Positions 21,578 through 33,549 of a DNA stretch of 64,000 nt are shown one piece after another (positions within the stretch are counted from its first letter, which is position 1; every line of letters begins with the position of its first letter). The stretch spans positions 1,112,742,966 through 1,112,806,965 of the forward strand of contig NC_056733.1 in the NCBI RefSeq assembly GCF_019279795.1, written 5' to 3'. This DNA is from Protopterus annectens. Lineage: Eukaryota > Chordata > Ceratodontiformes > Protopteridae. Made by a program: the position numbers and the translations under genes. A model generated the notes under the pieces. It worked only from the letters and a program-made list of their open reading frames with translations. It was not told the origin of the DNA and ran no database searches.

Positions 21578-22877
21578 TCGCTATTTTCAAACTTCGAGTT
21601 TATAGTCTTTCAGTATTTTGAGATTATAAAATGTTTCCCTAGTTGATGTGGTTATATGTTGGTTAAACTAGTACAGATGTGTATTATTGGTTAGATTTTC
21701 AGACTAAATTGACAATCAATATTTACATCACCCAATATTATGGTTTCATGAGGGATTTTTGATGAGGCCCAGCAGAGAATATCTTCCAATGTTTTAGCAT
21801 TGTTACCTGGTTGTGGCTGCATTGTGAGTGTTTAGTTTTAACATGTTAATATGATTTTTGAGTTAAAGAAAGTTGTCAGGATGTGAGAGGAATAAGGAGA
21901 TATCTAGTGTGTTTTCTAGAAAACAGCTACACTGCCAGCTTTTTTGTCGGCTGTATCTAATCAGATAATGTTATAGCCTGGTGGACAAATTGCTTCATTT
22001 TTTTGTTTCCTGGCAGACCCAGGTTTCTGTGACAATTAAGATGTCTGGCATACAGTGCTATCAATGCATGCATTTCAGACAGTTTGTTATAAATATTTTG
22101 TAAGCTGGAATGGAATATGAAGTCCATAGTGGGACTATGGGTGATGTATTAACAATGAAGGATCTGATGGTGATATGCTGTTAGGTGCCTGAATCTGGTG
22201 AGTTGGTCCTGAGTTCAGACGGATGCCGCTTCTAGATTATAAGGTTACGGAGGTATGATGGTGCAGGTAGAGGCATTTCTGCTTGAGTTTAGGTCTAATA
22301 CCCAGTATGAGGGTAAATGGCTGCTGTTTTGGGTAACTACTTGAACAACAGGATATATGAGTGCTGCTATAGCTAGGATGGGAGATGAAGTTCAGAAGAA
22401 TATTGTTTGGAGGACACTGTATAAGAGTTTTGTTGGAAATGTGAGGATAATGGATGAAGTCATGATGTTAAGTGCACAAGTAAGAGAGGCAGTAACAGTA
22501 TGAGGAACTGTAGGAGAAACATGTTTCTGAAATGCAAGAAATAGAGGGGTTTGAAGATGTACTTAAGGTAGGAAGTAGGGAGGGAATATTTGGAAAAAGG
22601 AGAAGATGAAATGTACAGTGATAGTCTGTATGTTTGTGAGTGATTTGGAGATGTATTTAAGTGCATAGGTGTGAGGAATGTGAATAAGGATGAATTTATG
22701 TAGTGAAGGGTCTGTTAGCTGTGTAGAACAGGTAAGTTTTAAATTGCTAATTTTGCAGAGTTTTAATTGCATTTACTGTTTAGGACTACACAGTGTGTTA
22801 GCCTTTTCTGTGTTTATTTACTGTATTATTGCATTGTTTAGCCTGTTTCAACAAACAAAAAATACTATCTTGTTTGC

Positions 22878-23220
22878 TCGTTTCCCACCTTTTCTAGCCA
22901 GTCCATATCCCAGGCTTTGCTTGTCTCAGGACTTTATTTTCTGTGCTCAGAGCTATCCAGACCTTGCTGTGGTAGAGGGAAGTCCTGCTGCTTACCAGTG
23001 GGACTGGTGAGCATTGTACTGCCTGTCTGGCGCTGGAGGAGTGGTTTCCGGCTCTGAGGTTATAATTTTGTTGGCCTTTTTGGGCTGATTTCTATCCCTT
23101 TCCACTTTCTGGCTTAAAAATGCGTGTGTTTGCACATTTTTCACATCGTGCAGCACTGCGAGGCTAGAGTTAAACTATTCCAGGTGCCAGATAGTCTGCT
23201 CTTCAAATTTTCCCTTAGAA
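22878..23220 (+). repeat. Single CR1 5' UTR monomer (copy 2)
   Basis: CCCACCTTTTCTAGCCAGTC, GGGAAGTCCTGCTGCTTACC and GTGGTTTCCGGCTCTGAGGT align with the 255-bp monomers at 9688-10200. The sequence CTGCTCTTCAAATTTTCCCT that ends the array in copy 1 (about 10287) also ends it here (about 23200). Confidence 0.7.
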
Positions 23221-23469
23221 CTAGCTGGTTTCTCAGTAGTAGCACTAAAATCTGAATCCCTTTGACTAGCACTTGCTCTAGAACCTGCTTGGAAGCACTA
23301 GGAATCCTGAAACTGATACAAGCATTCAGCTCTCCTTGTCAATAAGGAGAAATTAATCATAGGCACTAAACAGCATATAATTGCAAAGTACCTTGCAAAG
23401 GTAAGGGAAAACAGCTCTTAAACTTTACAAAAAAGCACCTAAACAGGCACGTCCAAGGGTCATCTTCCG

Positions 23470-24424
23470 GTGATTTCTCCTGCCCACCTGGTGAATCTGG
23501 GCATACTGGGGCAATGCGGCAACTGCCTCATGTACATAGACAATCCTCTCCTCCTACCACCCAACACTACAACCTGCAAGAGATGCACTTACATAGCCAA
23601 ACTGGAAGCAAAGCTCTCTCCAGCCAAGATTGTGTTAGACAGTCAAGAGGAGAAGGTTAACACCTGCATTACACCTCAAGCAACTCATAGCCTTTCAAAA
23701 CCCACACCATCAACACCCACACATAGCAACTAAACCCACATATGCGGAGGCCCTTAACATTAACTTGCCCAAGCAACAAGGACCTCCAAAGGCGAAACAC
23801 AAACAAACACCAGTCACAACCAAAGTGACACATAGCTCACAACACCAGTGTGCCACCCAACAACAGCCCCTAAGGCAAGACAATGTACCCAACACTTTAG
23901 TCATAGGTGACTCTATAGTCAGGCACACTGATGTCCCACTCACCAGGCTGAACAAGGAGAAAATTACAGTCAGCTGCCTGTCGGTTGCCAGGATCCGCCA
24001 CATAACACATGCACTCAAGTCACTCCACAACAAGTACAAATACGACTCTGTCATTGTCCATGCTGGAGTGAATGACTTGAGACGTACCTCCCTGGACTAC
24101 ATGAAAAGAGACATGGAAGAGCTCTTGGATCACGTGACCCAGGCAGGTATGACCCTAGCCCTGAGTAGCATCCTGCCTTCACCCAGAATGATACCACAGT
24201 ATAAGGACAAAATGATTGACTTCAACAATTGGCTAAGCTTTTGGTGTCATTCAAAGGGGATCCAGTATTTGTCTACCTGGGAAGACATGATCGACAAACC
24301 ACGATGCTTTGCCCGAGGTGGTCTGCACCTATCACCCCTGAGATTCAGGTTACTGGCTAAAGCTCTTGCCACCCCTATAGTGCCTTTTTTAGGCAAGGTT
24401 CAAAGGATAAAACCACCACTGTAA
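23470..24424 (+). pseudogene. CR1 ORF1, copy 2 (finger plus esterase)
   Basis: The N-terminal piece (23470-23733) has the paired-cysteine finger CGNC ... CKRC. The C-terminal piece (23765-24424) is an unbroken esterase: LVIGDSIVRHTD with the nucleophile serine near 23914, HAGVNDLRRTS near 24060, and a late conserved GGLHLSP with H near 24328, a plausible catalytic histidine. One frame change between about 23733 and 23765 separates the two. The esterase half is better conserved than the linker in all three CR1 copies, consistent with past purifying selection on that domain. Confidence 0.82.
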
Positions 24425-24435
24425 CAGATACAAGC

Positions 24436-27248
24436 ATGCAAAATCTGAAGGTAATGCTACTCAATGCTAGAAGTCTAAACCTCAAAATGCACTCTCTCGA
24501 GGCACTCCTAAAAATGGAGAACATCGATATCTGTGCAGTAACTGAGACCTGGTTCAAGGCTCCAGAGAGCACCCCTGCAATACCAGGCTACAATTCTTAC
24601 CACACTTTTTGGCCACAAAACTAACACCCAAACACTAAAGGTGGAGGAGTGTCCATATTCACCAATGATATTCACACCTCCAGGCTAGTTGCCCAACACA
24701 ATGCATCTGAAATTCTCCAGGTGCAACTAACACTAGGTAAGACTGCAATCCAAATTGTAGCTTGCTACAGATGCCCCACCATGCCCCAAGAGTCTCACTA
24801 CACCTTTCTAAACATACTGGAAAATATTAAGATACAACCAAACACCCTAATACTGGGTGATTTCAACTACCCTGCCATTAATTGGGAAAACTACTCGGGT
24901 ACCAACTCGTTTTCCCAATGGTTCTTGGAATTCATAAATTCCAACGTCCTGGATCAACTAATCCATTGTCCCACCAGGGACTCCAATATCCTAGACCTGG
25001 TCATTACCAACATGGGAGATAGATGCTCCACACCAGTGGTCACCCCCTCATTGGTCAGGTCTGACCATAAGCAAATCACCCTTGACATCCACATCCCCAC
25101 CCCCACCCCCACCCCCACCCCCCAGTAAGAAAACCTCCTTAAAAAACTTCTCCAAAGCCAACTTCATGCTACTGAAGTCAGAAGTGACAAACTTCACAAC
25201 ACCCACGCAGATGGGATCTGGAAGTTCGACTGCAGAATCCTACACTAAGGCACTGTACGAGCACATCCACTCATGCATGAATCGTGCCATCCCAAATAGA
25301 ACCAAGATGCTCTTCTCCAAAAAAGGAAGCCAATCTGGTGGTCCCCTGCTATAAACAAACTATACAACAGAAGGAAGAAACTGTTGCAGAAAAGAGGAAA
25401 ATCCCAAGATGCAAAAAACTCCCTCACCAGCCTCAGTAAGAAGCTGAGATCCCTCATAAAATCCTCAAAAGCTAGTTACGAAAATAAAATTGCCAAAGAT
25501 TCCAAAGACAACCACAAGGCATTCTATAGTTATGTCAAGAATCTAAATGGCAATACTCAGATCTGCTCTGAGCTACAACAGAATGGCATTAAATATACTG
25601 ATCCCAAGGATATTGCCAATATCCTGGTAGATCGATTCACTCCCTCTCACCGCCTGAAGGGCCCATCTCAATACCAAAAGATTGCCAAATTCCGATAATC
25701 ACGGCCACACAGGTAGAAACCACACTCTCCAAAGCTAAGAATACAGCATCCATGGGACCAGATGACATCCCAGGCTGTGTACTACAAGAACTACAAAATG
25801 AACTGGCACCTCACCTAAGTGTCATGTTTAATCATAGCCTCACCTCAGGCTTCATGCCAACTGAGTGGCACACAGCTACAGTTATCCTGCTCCACAAGGG
25901 AGGATCCACCTTGGATCCAGGGAACTACCGTCCCATCAGTCTGACAAGCCTGATCTGCAAGGGCATGAAACGCATTATCATGGAACTAATAAACAAAGAC
26001 ACTGACAACCTTCAAACACTGAATCCCACCCAGTTTGGGTTTGTGAAGGGCTGATCTTCTCTCCTGAATCTAATTGACTTCTTCGAATCAGTCTCCAGAG
26101 CTGTGGACGAGGGTAAGGCGGTCCACACAGCCTATCTGGACCTTGCCAAGGCCTTTGACACCATCCCCCACTCTGGAATCATAGATAAACTTACTAAGCT
26201 GGGCATAAATCCCTATCACTCGATGGGTTGCCAACTGGCTTACTGACAGAACCCAGACTGTAAAAGTAGCTGACTCCAAATCCAGCTCCAGACAAGTGAC
26301 AAGTGGAGTACCTCAGGGTTCAGTCCTGGGACCACTCTTGTTTGGCATCTACTTTTCTGAAGTACAGGCCAACACTAAGAGACTCTGGCTAACAAAGTTT
26401 GCAGATGACTGCAAAATGGGAGCCATTATTGATCCCCAAATGATGTGGATATTCTACAAAAGGGCCTTAGAGAAACAGATGCCTGGTGCCAGAGCCATGG
26501 GCTCAAGCTTAATGCCAAGAAATATACAGTTATCCCCTTTGGAAAAAAACATGTACCCATGAATTACCACATAGGTGGCAGGACACTAAACATTGAAAAT
26601 GTGATGAGAGACTTAGGGACACAGGTGGACAGTGGTCTCACTTTCGATAACCACATTGCCACAACAGTCAGGAAATCCTTCTATGTGGCACACCTCATCA
26701 ATAAGGGATTTTCATCCAGAAAAAACAAGGTAATTGTCCCACTGTACTCATCCGTCATTAGACCCATTATAGAGTATAAGACCCCGTTTGGTATGTACCT
26801 CACAAGACATCTGCAACAGCTGAAAAGGCCACAGAAATACCTCACTAAAAGAATCACAGGCCTAAAGCAGATGCCCTATGCTGACCGTCTAAAAAAACTC
26901 CAGCTATACTCTGTGGCATATCGTCTACTCAGAGGCGATCTCTGCTTAACATACAAGGCCATGTCAAACCCTGAGCTGTTGGACATGCTCCACTTAAAGA
27001 AATCCCAATCCCTCAGAGCCACACACTCCAGGGATCTAAACCTTGTCATCACAATAAACAAAACATGCTGGAGGGATAGGTTCCTGACCCAGAGACTCCC
27101 CATTCTCTGGAACAAACTGCCCATACATGTCAAGCAGAGCACCTCATTGGCCCTCTTCAAAAGGAACCTTGATGACTGGATGGGAGATAGGAAATTCACC
27201 CTGGTGATCACATCAGTCACCCTGCTAGACAGGGGACCAGAGAAGTAA
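24436..27248 (+). pseudogene. CR1 ORF2, copy 2: endonuclease plus RT
   Basis: The endonuclease starts MQNLKVMLLNARSLNLKMHS at 24436 and includes AVTETWF, VACYRCP, LILGDFNYPAINW and RSDHKQITLD near 25060. The linker is lysine-rich. RT begins near 25752 (MGPDDIPGCV), with NYRPISLTSLI near 25925, TQFGFVKG then a TGA at 26052 where copy 1 has arginine, AFDTIPHSGI near 26155, VPQGSVLGPLLFGIYF near 26310 and the catalytic FADD near 26400. After a shift near 26445 one frame runs through the thumb to 27248. A proline-rich microexpansion (CCACCCCCACCCC) near 25095 disturbs the endonuclease end. Inactive as it stands. Confidence 0.85.
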
Positions 27249-27340
27249 ATATTGTGGGAAGAAATATCCAGGGAATTGTTATGGCTAGGCTTGTATAGGC
27301 CCTAGGGCCAATAGCCTATTACCAACCTATGAACCTATGG

Positions 27341-27581
27341 TGAGGAGGGGTATTAAAGTAAAAAGTACTGATTTAATTGTGTATGGATGTAGACGGATTG
27401 TGGGGAGAGGGGTGTAAGTACTACAGAGAGAGAAAAGGATGCCAGAGATATTGTAGAGGAAGAGATATGAGATAAATGCTATTGGGATTGTAGTACAAGA
27501 GACAAGACTGCAGGAATAAACTGAAGAGGGAGTTTTGTTCATGAATGACTTAGAAGTGCTGTTGAGGAGGGGACTGAGTAG
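27341..27581. other. GA/CT-rich sequence, possibly L2-like 5' region
   Basis: Purine-rich on the plus strand and similar in composition to 22440-22690 on the other side of CR1 copy 2. It may be the interrupted 5' UTR of the minus-strand L2-like LINE. There is no motif proof. Confidence 0.35.
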
Positions 27582-28850
27582 GCATTATCGTCATCATCAG
27601 CCCCCTTTGTCCCATTTTCTACACAGGGTCGGGGTATCATGTCAACTGTCACTGTCTTTCTTGATTCAGTGCCACTCTCCTACCTTCTTAAGCCATGGCT
27701 GACTGTCTCAGGTCTTCTGTCACACATCTCTTTGCTGGATGCTCTAGGTTCCTCTTGCCTTCTTCCTGTCTGTCCCAAAGCCTCTTCACCAGATTACCTT
27801 CTGCTTTCCTGCACATGTGTGTGAACCACCATAATCTGTTCCCTTTGACCTTTTCTGCAATTGGAGCTACATTGGCTTCTGCTCTTATGTCGTCATGTCT
27901 CCATCTGTTCCACAGTGTGCATCCTACCACCCATTTCAGACAATTCACCTCCATCACCTCTAGCTTCCTCAACTGATCTGCCTTTACTGCCCAGATTTCT
28001 CTCCCATACAGTAGTACTGCTTGCACCACTGTTATGTACACCTTACTTTTAAGATTCTTTGGCATTCTTCTGTCACACACTTATCCTGACACTCTGTGCC
28101 AACTGCCTAAGTCCCTCTGATTCTAACTTTAACCTCCTCATTCAGACTTCCCTTCTCCTCAACCTCCCCTCTCAGATACTTGAAGCTATTAACTTATTCC
28201 ACTACTTTCCCTTCTATCTCAATTCTCAGCTTCTTCTGATTTCCCTCATTTTCTGCCATTATAACTGTCTTATCTGCACTTAGTTGCATTCCAAGTGCCT
28301 TTGGTCTTGCATTCCATTCCTCTACCATTTGCTGAAGTTCTTGCTCAGAGTCTGCCTGTAATGCCACATTGTCTGCATACAGCAGCTTTGTTGATGTGTC
28401 CCCTCTGACCTGTTTGCTAAGGTAGACCATCACTAGTATGAACAGAAGTGGGCTCAGAGGTGAACTCTGATGCACATCCACTCCCACTGGAATACCCTCT
28501 GCAAGACCAAACACTGTTCAGACTTGAGCCATCGGGTCCTTGTACAGAGCTTGCACTAGTTCTACTAATGTTTCTGGGACTTCAAACCCCTGCAGGACTG
28601 CCTAAATCAGCTTTCTTGGGACCTTGTCATATGCTTTCTCCACATCAAGGAATGCCCAGTTGGATTCCTTCCTCATTTCTAGCTTTTTCTCATGTATCTG
28701 TTTCACTGCAAACATCGGGTCAATTGTGCTGCATCCTGATCTGAATCCGAACTGATAATCTCCCATCTTACATTCTACTATTCTGTGTATTCATTTATCA
28801 TTCACCCTCACCAGATCTTTCGTGCAGTGTGATATGAGTTTGATACCTGA
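27582..28850 (-). pseudogene. RTE-like LINE, 5'-truncated RT
   Basis: On the minus strand, from 28848 down: YQFGFRSGCSTIDPMFA near 28755, LDVEKAYDKVPRKLI near 28640, then LLYADNVALQADSEQELQQM near 28390 (catalytic YADD changed to YADN), the KALGMQLSADKT box near 28290, DRRMPKNLKSKVY near 28070, LLYGREIWAVK near 28000 and RLWWFTHMCRK near 27850. The order and wording fit RTE-type RTs, in which LLYG-E-W and RW-GH are typical of the C-terminus. Sequence at 27587-27600 reads GGCTGATGATGACGAT on the minus strand, a GATGAT-like 3' tail as in RTE elements. Several frameshifts are present. No endonuclease remains. Confidence 0.75.
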
Positions 28851-28944
28851 GTAGAAATGATATAGTGCAAAGCAGTATGGGAGGGAGAAAGGTTGTTGGG
28901 AATGATGGTAAATGTTAGAGGGGTAGTCGTACTGCTACACATAG

Positions 28945-29125
28945 CCAGCCTTAGGCATAGGCCAACTAGGCGGCCGCCTAGGGCACCGCTCTAGCAGGGG
29001 TGTTTTTCCAGTATTTATTTGGTGTAGGTAGACCAGGATTGGGGCACCGGAAAGTGTTGGGGGGCACCATGGAATCCTTTTGCCTAGGGCACCAGTTGAC
29101 CTAAAGCAGCTCCTGCTGCTACATC
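28945..29125. repeat. Short interspersed repeat with GCCTAGGGCACC motif
   Basis: CTAGGCGGCCGCCTAGGGC near 28965, GGGGCACCGGAAAG near 29041 and TTGCCTAGGGCACCAG near 29080 recur within 180 bases. The first is a near-perfect palindrome (GGCGGCCGCC). It resembles a short non-autonomous repeat I have seen in fish and amphibian DNA, but I cannot name it. A related start may occur at 59540 (GTGGTGGATTAAG ... AGGCCCC). Confidence 0.5.
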
Positions 29126-29456
29126 TTTCCCATATGGCAAATCATTTGGAGGACAGGAGATTGTATTGGATTGTATTGGACATACAGTGAGACATTTGGA
29201 GGTTCTTTTCTTTTTAGTTTTTCCAAGGGTGGCCAACACAGAGATAGGTTGGGAAGTGGAATGGTTTAGTTAGATTGGGTTGCTTGGGTATAAGTTTAAC
29301 AATGGCAGATTTCCAAATGGCTGACATGATATCACATGATACAGAGGTCCTAAATTCATTGGAATAAGATAGTAAGGAATTCCTTGCAGTGATGTGTAAA
29401 CTAAGGAGAAAAGATTGTCTAAACCAAATGGGTTGTCTGGTGGGATTTAGTCAAGG
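29126..29456 (-). pseudogene. Degraded LINE RT N-terminus
   Basis: Minus-strand sequence near 29320-29270 reads CDIMSAIWKSAIVKLIPK, like the W-x-x-A-x-V-x-P-I-x-K segment before the RT YRPI motif. A related plus-strand sequence occurs at 30250-30300 (IMPSIWKSAIVKPVPNN), so the two may be inverted fragments of one family. The clade cannot be fixed. Confidence 0.4.
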
Positions 29457-29457
29457 A

Positions 29458-29770
29458 GAGATTCTATTTATTTATTTATTTATTTATTTATTTTATTTTA
29501 TTTTATTTATTTTACATTTGTTGACCGGGAAAGTCCGACTGGACACAGGTCCATTTTCAGTGGAGGCCCGGGGAGAAAAGCTCCACTTAAAAAACAATCT
29601 AACAAATAACATTTTATGAATTACAACACTTTCTCCTAAATGCATACAATATTATACAAGAACATATTTTACATTTCTTCACAGATATATGTATAGATAC
29701 AATTATTGTATTCTAGAAGCATACCACTTGAATGTAGGAATATGTTTAACTGTCTTCAGAGATGTATAAG
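29458..29770 (-). mobile_element. L2-like LINE 3' end
   Basis: The minus-strand tail GGAGCTTTTCTCCCCGGGCC, CACTGAAAATGGACCTGTGT, CCAGTCGGACTTTCCCGGTC is followed by AAAATAAATAAAATAAAATA repeats (29458-29512). Preceding 3' UTR-like sequence extends to about 29770. It is the cleanest copy of the tail in the window together with 55495-55605. Confidence 0.75.
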
Positions 29771-29879
29771 TAGATACGAACAGAATAGAACATCATTAGT
29801 TACGAATTAATATACAGAGGTTAGCTGTCTTTTACTGTACAGAAATATGAGAGTAGGATATATGGCAGGAGTATGTATG

Positions 29880-31110
29880 GTGGAGACGTTGACAGACACT
29901 CGTGGAAGGGGAGGGATCTGCTGCTACCCTTCCTATAATGCAGTACTTAAATGCCATGAATGAAAATTTTTATAGGTCATCACTAAAAGGTAAGGATGGA
30001 GCAGAATCCCTAGGTACTTGGGAATTTTCACATTCCAAATAAAGGAGAAAATCATCTTGCTGACTTATAGCTTCCTTGCCACCTGGTTTGTTGGAAACAT
30101 CTTTGCTGTAGAGATATTCACTTGAGGACTGGAGACAGTTCCAAATTCACCAGCAGGAGCATCATTTTTGAGATTTTGTGACAACACAAGGCAGTCATCC
30201 ACAAAAGTATACAGTCTTGGTGGTTATTTCATGTATCACATATAATATCATGCCATCCATATGGAAATCTGCTATTGTTAAACCTGTACCCAACAACCCA
30301 ATGTAACTAGATATGATTCACTAAATAATCCTACTAAGATGCTCTATGACCAGTTGAAAAAAAGTCCAGGTACAGGGGACATCCCTGTTGGGTAGAACAT
30401 GCCAACTTAAAAGACAGGAACAAGCAGCCACTGGTAACAACACTGGTAAAAGAAGACAATGTCTGATGGAGTCAAAGGCTTTTCCAAATTCCTCAGGCAC
30501 CCTTTTCAGCCTGTGCATTTATATATACATATAACTACACAAACACACTCACACACACACACACATATATATATAAATACATATGCATATATACACACAG
30601 AGACAGATACATAGAATCTATAACTGGTCAGAACCCCCCCCCCAATAACAAAAACAATTTTAACTAGTAATATAACTTAAAGAAGAACACCCTTCAACCT
30701 GTTTTCTAAAATTCTACTTAAAATTTAGCACCAAAAATTAATAAGGAAAATGGGTATATTGTTTGCTCCTAACAAGAGATCCTTATTCACTATGTTTGAG
30801 ATGTTTCTAGAAAACAAGGTCAGATGTAAAATCAACAGTTAGCTAATGTCTGGGGCAGTGTGCTACATTCAAACCATATAGGGCTTGGTAAGTCCTTAAT
30901 AACTGTTTTCACTTCCTTTTCTAAAACTGGGATAGCCAGGGCTTCATAGTGAGGATGGGACAAGATAAACCTTCTTTTATAACTGGTCTAGTCTTGATGA
31001 CCAGAAGTCCTCAAAAGGTATAGAATCTTTTTTATAGATCCTTTTAAAAATCTGAAAGCAATTGATTAATACCAAGTTGGTTTGCTGTTATAGCACTTTC
31101 CTGGCTCTGA
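29880..31110 (-). pseudogene. L1-clade RT relic
   Basis: From high to low coordinates on the minus strand: HYEALAIPVLEKEVKTVIKD near 30930 (the helix before the APG-DG box), ILSRILENRLKGVL near 30700, EFGKAFDSIRH near 30480, FQLVIEHLSRII near 30340, a degraded YADD-like YFCGxL region near 30210 and VKIPKYLGILLHPYL near 30010. The arrangement fits L1/Tx1-type RT. Frameshifts and stops are frequent. A (CA)n/(TA)n tract at 30534-30600 interrupts it. Confidence 0.5.
30534..30600. repeat. CA/TA microsatellite
   Basis: Imperfect ACACAC and ATATAT units, mixed. Confidence 0.8.
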
Positions 31111-32880
31111 TATACACTTAACCATTTAATACAAAACTTGTTTAACAAGCAGTGCAATTATTATGTCTGTATCACTCAGCTACCTATGTGGCTATAGCCC
31201 GGAAATAATAGTGTTAATACAAGTCAGAACTACAACACACTAGCATTTCTAAGTATCCTGCCCCAGCAGCACTCTCACATTTGTAGACCCTCAGGCTGGC
31301 CCAGGGTTTACAGCCTTATGTTGTATTGGTATGTATTTTCCCTTCTTTTGCATATTTTGGACACTTTTTATTCTTGACTGGGCCAAAGTATTATTCCGTC
31401 CCCTCTCCCATGGACATTTTTCCATTGTATTACTGATATTGAGTCTTCCTTCCCACATACAGTAGTTGCATTATCTGTGGGGACCATATCTCTCTCCTTT
31501 ATGTTGTCCATTTCTTCCTAACCACTGGTGTCAGCCAAAGGTTTGGGTCTATTGCTGGTTAAAATTGCGGGGTCTGTAATGGCTAGTAAAGTTGCTTAAC
31601 CCTTATCCTCCTCAGGTGCTGCTCAGCATTATGTTTCCGGTCAGATGGCTGTATTGTCCATTAATGTAGGACTACAAAGTTGTGGATTAACCTTAATCGC
31701 AGGGGCCACTTCATATTTAGCAAGGATTGCAATCATTTTGGATCTGTCCACAACTATAACCCTAACCTTGGAAGTCACGTGGTCATATATCCTTTTTTAA
31801 TACCTTGTCAGAAATTACTTTTGCTTGCAGATTCCCTAGCAGAAATTGTTGAATGTCCCCTGGTGCAGTTGAGAAAAGTTTTTTTTTTCTTGCCAAATGA
31901 AGACCAGTTCAGTTGAATATTTTAAAAGGGTGGAAATGGAATTATTGAGAGAGAGAGAGAAAGAGAGAGAGCGAGCTCTAACATAAGAAAACTTCCTTCT
32001 CCTTTTCACAGTGCAATGGCATAAAACACATTTAAAACATTTATTATAAACTGTCTCTTTTCCTGCATCCCAAACAGGCCTCATCATTATCATCATCTTG
32101 CAGTTTGCATCGCACCTGCATATCGTAAATCTGATGGCACCGTTTATTCGATTGCATTTCAAGACTGACAGAAACAGTCCTGTAAATGACACTAAGCACA
32201 TTCATGTTGCATATGAAAATATGCAAAACCTCCTTAAATGGCATTCCTTCTAGAGTGCAAAAAAGTTTTAAAACCTATTAGAAAGCCATGTTCCTCTCCA
32301 CATCCAGCAATTCATGACATCATTGTAGTAAATAATGCCTTAGCTCTAAGTAATGCATGATTTACCAAACCCAAGAATCAGCTAGTAACAGGACTGAACA
32401 CATTCACTTTATGCTAAGCCCCTGAGAACAGTTATGAGCAAAGCCATTTTTAACCCCACTTACAATAAAGTGAAGTCAGCCACTGGATGTTGTTCAAATG
32501 CATTTGATTAATAAATGATTGACCCAACAACTATGACATTTACCTCCCTGTACTTTTATCCTCATAGGCAAACTAGGTTATGAATGGGATGCCTTGCATT
32601 ACCTGTAGCCAAGTATTTTTGTTTAATTACTCCTTTTATTATATGCAATCACAGTTTTAAAACATTTACTTGGTTTTGTACTGCTATGGGTTGGGATTCA
32701 GAGACACAGACTGCCTCCACTGCACTAAAGCCATGTAATCCCACTGTGTGAAGTGGTCAAGTGGCCAGAAAGTAATTACTGATATAGCAAGAAAGGACAG
32801 AGCCAGCATGTCAAGTGTAAGGTCATATAATAAGTCATTACAGTGCTACAGTAGAATACTTGGTGACCAGCACTGGCACG
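31110..32880. other. No gene or element recognised
   Basis: Mixed-composition sequence with stops in all frames. A (GA)n tract lies at 31947-31972. The minus-strand frames at 31836-32201 and 32044-32244 have no family features and run through the GA tract. Confidence 0.5.
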
Positions 32881-32887
32881 ACATGCA

Positions 32888-33130
32888 TGACCATACCTCT
32901 CAATTGTCCAGATGTTCACAGAATGTCCAGTTTTTTCCTCATATTTTTGGTCTGTTTCCAATAAAATTTGTGGTCTTGTGGCAAATTGCTGAGGACTGCA
33001 GTTGGTAAATAATTACATACATTTGTAGTTCAGGCTTCATATACTTCAGAAAATACATGCCAATACAAATCATTTTATTCTAGCAACTTTTTTTTAAATT
33101 TATAAGAGCAATAATTCAAATCTGTCCCTA
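32888..33130 (-). mobile_element. MITE-like repeat, CATACCTCTCAA family
   Basis: Begins CATACCTCTCAATTGTCCAG at about 32892 and continues ACAGAATGTCCAGTTTTTTC, CTCATATTTTTGG, GGCAAATTGCTGAGG and later TTATAAGAGCAATAATTCAA. It aligns, reversed, with 48199-48512. The far terminal repeat is not clear in this copy. Confidence 0.6.
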
Positions 33131-33159
33131 TGTTTAGGGCCTTGGTAACCCCCATTTAA

Positions 33160-33545
33160 TCATTTATTTATTTATTTAGTCTTTGTTGCCCAGGCTAGTC
33201 CCATTAGGATGATGAACTCTTTTCAGGAGAGTCCCAAGATGGTATTCATACTGACTTGGGGAAATTTGTCCAAGGCACAGAGGAACTTCCCTTATTCATA
33301 TTTTTTTGATAAGTGCCAAGAGATTGTTTACATCCACCTGAGTTACCTCCATCTCAGGCATATTGGACTTCAGTTTAAGGTCTCACCCAAAGGATGATAC
33401 ACTCACAAGTGCAGCACCTTCTCATACTGCACTATAGTGACAGTATTTAAATGCTAATCCAAGTACCTGCTGCGGGAACAGAACCCAAAGCCTTCTGATC
33501 TTCTAGCGCCAACTGCAAGTGTGATACCTGCTGAGCTCCAAAACC
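33160..33545 (-). mobile_element. tRNA-derived SINE with conserved fish/shark-type core
   Basis: On the minus strand the head near 33540-33470 (GGAGCTCAGCAGGTATCACA ... GGCTTTGGGTTCTGTTCCC) has B-box-like sequence. The core GTGAGACCTTAAACTGAAGT near 33390 and CAGGTGGATGTAAACAATCT near 33340, then CTTGGCACTTATC, matches a core common in fish and elasmobranch SINEs. It ends in AAATAAATAAATAAAT at about 33162-33180. A second copy of the core is at 55022-55240. Confidence 0.7.
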
Positions 33546-33549
33546 AACA

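Larger units (their letters stand above)
20994..21638 (+). mobile_element. Hairpin-rich non-autonomous DNA transposon F3 (MULE-like)
   Basis: The ends carry a perfect 20-bp inverted repeat, ATAATCTCAAAATACTGAAA at 21005-21024 and its complement at 21608-21627. It extends imperfectly to GGATTCACTTC on the left and GGGAAACATTTT (read inwards) on the right. CTAGTTGATG occurs at 20984-20993 and again at 21639-21648, a 9-10 bp target-site duplication. Inner structures are a 17-bp perfect hairpin at 21536-21577 and a GCAGGGGGG/CCCCCTTGC hairpin near 21221-21243. A (CA)n array fills the middle. There is no transposase-size ORF. It interrupts the L2-like LINE endonuclease, which confirms insertion. 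Confidence 0.82.
18680..22700 (-). mobile_element. L2-like LINE copy A, split by a DNA element
   Basis: A minus-strand LINE covering most of its ORF2. From high to low coordinates: SGIRLNSGPT near 22220 (the SGDIHxNPGP-like motif before the endonuclease), VTETW near 22010, EAICPPGYNII near 21960 and IILGDVNID near 21730. Then a 645-bp DNA transposon (20994-21638) intervenes. DHLPI-like residues near 20900 end the endonuclease, followed by ILSPLSQILEKCIHIQL and STQHGLHPHHCTT near 19970 (RT start). The palm between about 19850 and 19740 is missing, then EQVNHTELLGVITDDQLKFD near 19660. It closes with a 3' UTR and tail at 18680-18815. Confidence 0.75.
22700..27340 (+). mobile_element. CR1 LINE copy 2, near full length
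   Basis: A plus-strand CR1 with part of the 5' UTR (from about 22700, including one 255-bp-type monomer), ORF1 (23470-24424), ORF2 (24436-27248) and the octamer 3' end CCTATGAACCTATGG near 27338. Unlike copy 1 it keeps the whole RT, including PQGSVLGP and FADD, but has several frameshifts and stops. It is inserted in CT/GA-rich sequence that may be the 5' region of the L2-like copy A, because similar composition resumes at 27345. Confidence 0.88.

Noticed and set aside
30321..30518. Independent small protein on the minus strand
   Set aside because: KAFDSIRH and LVIEHLSRII place it inside a degraded LINE RT with neighbouring motifs in other frames.
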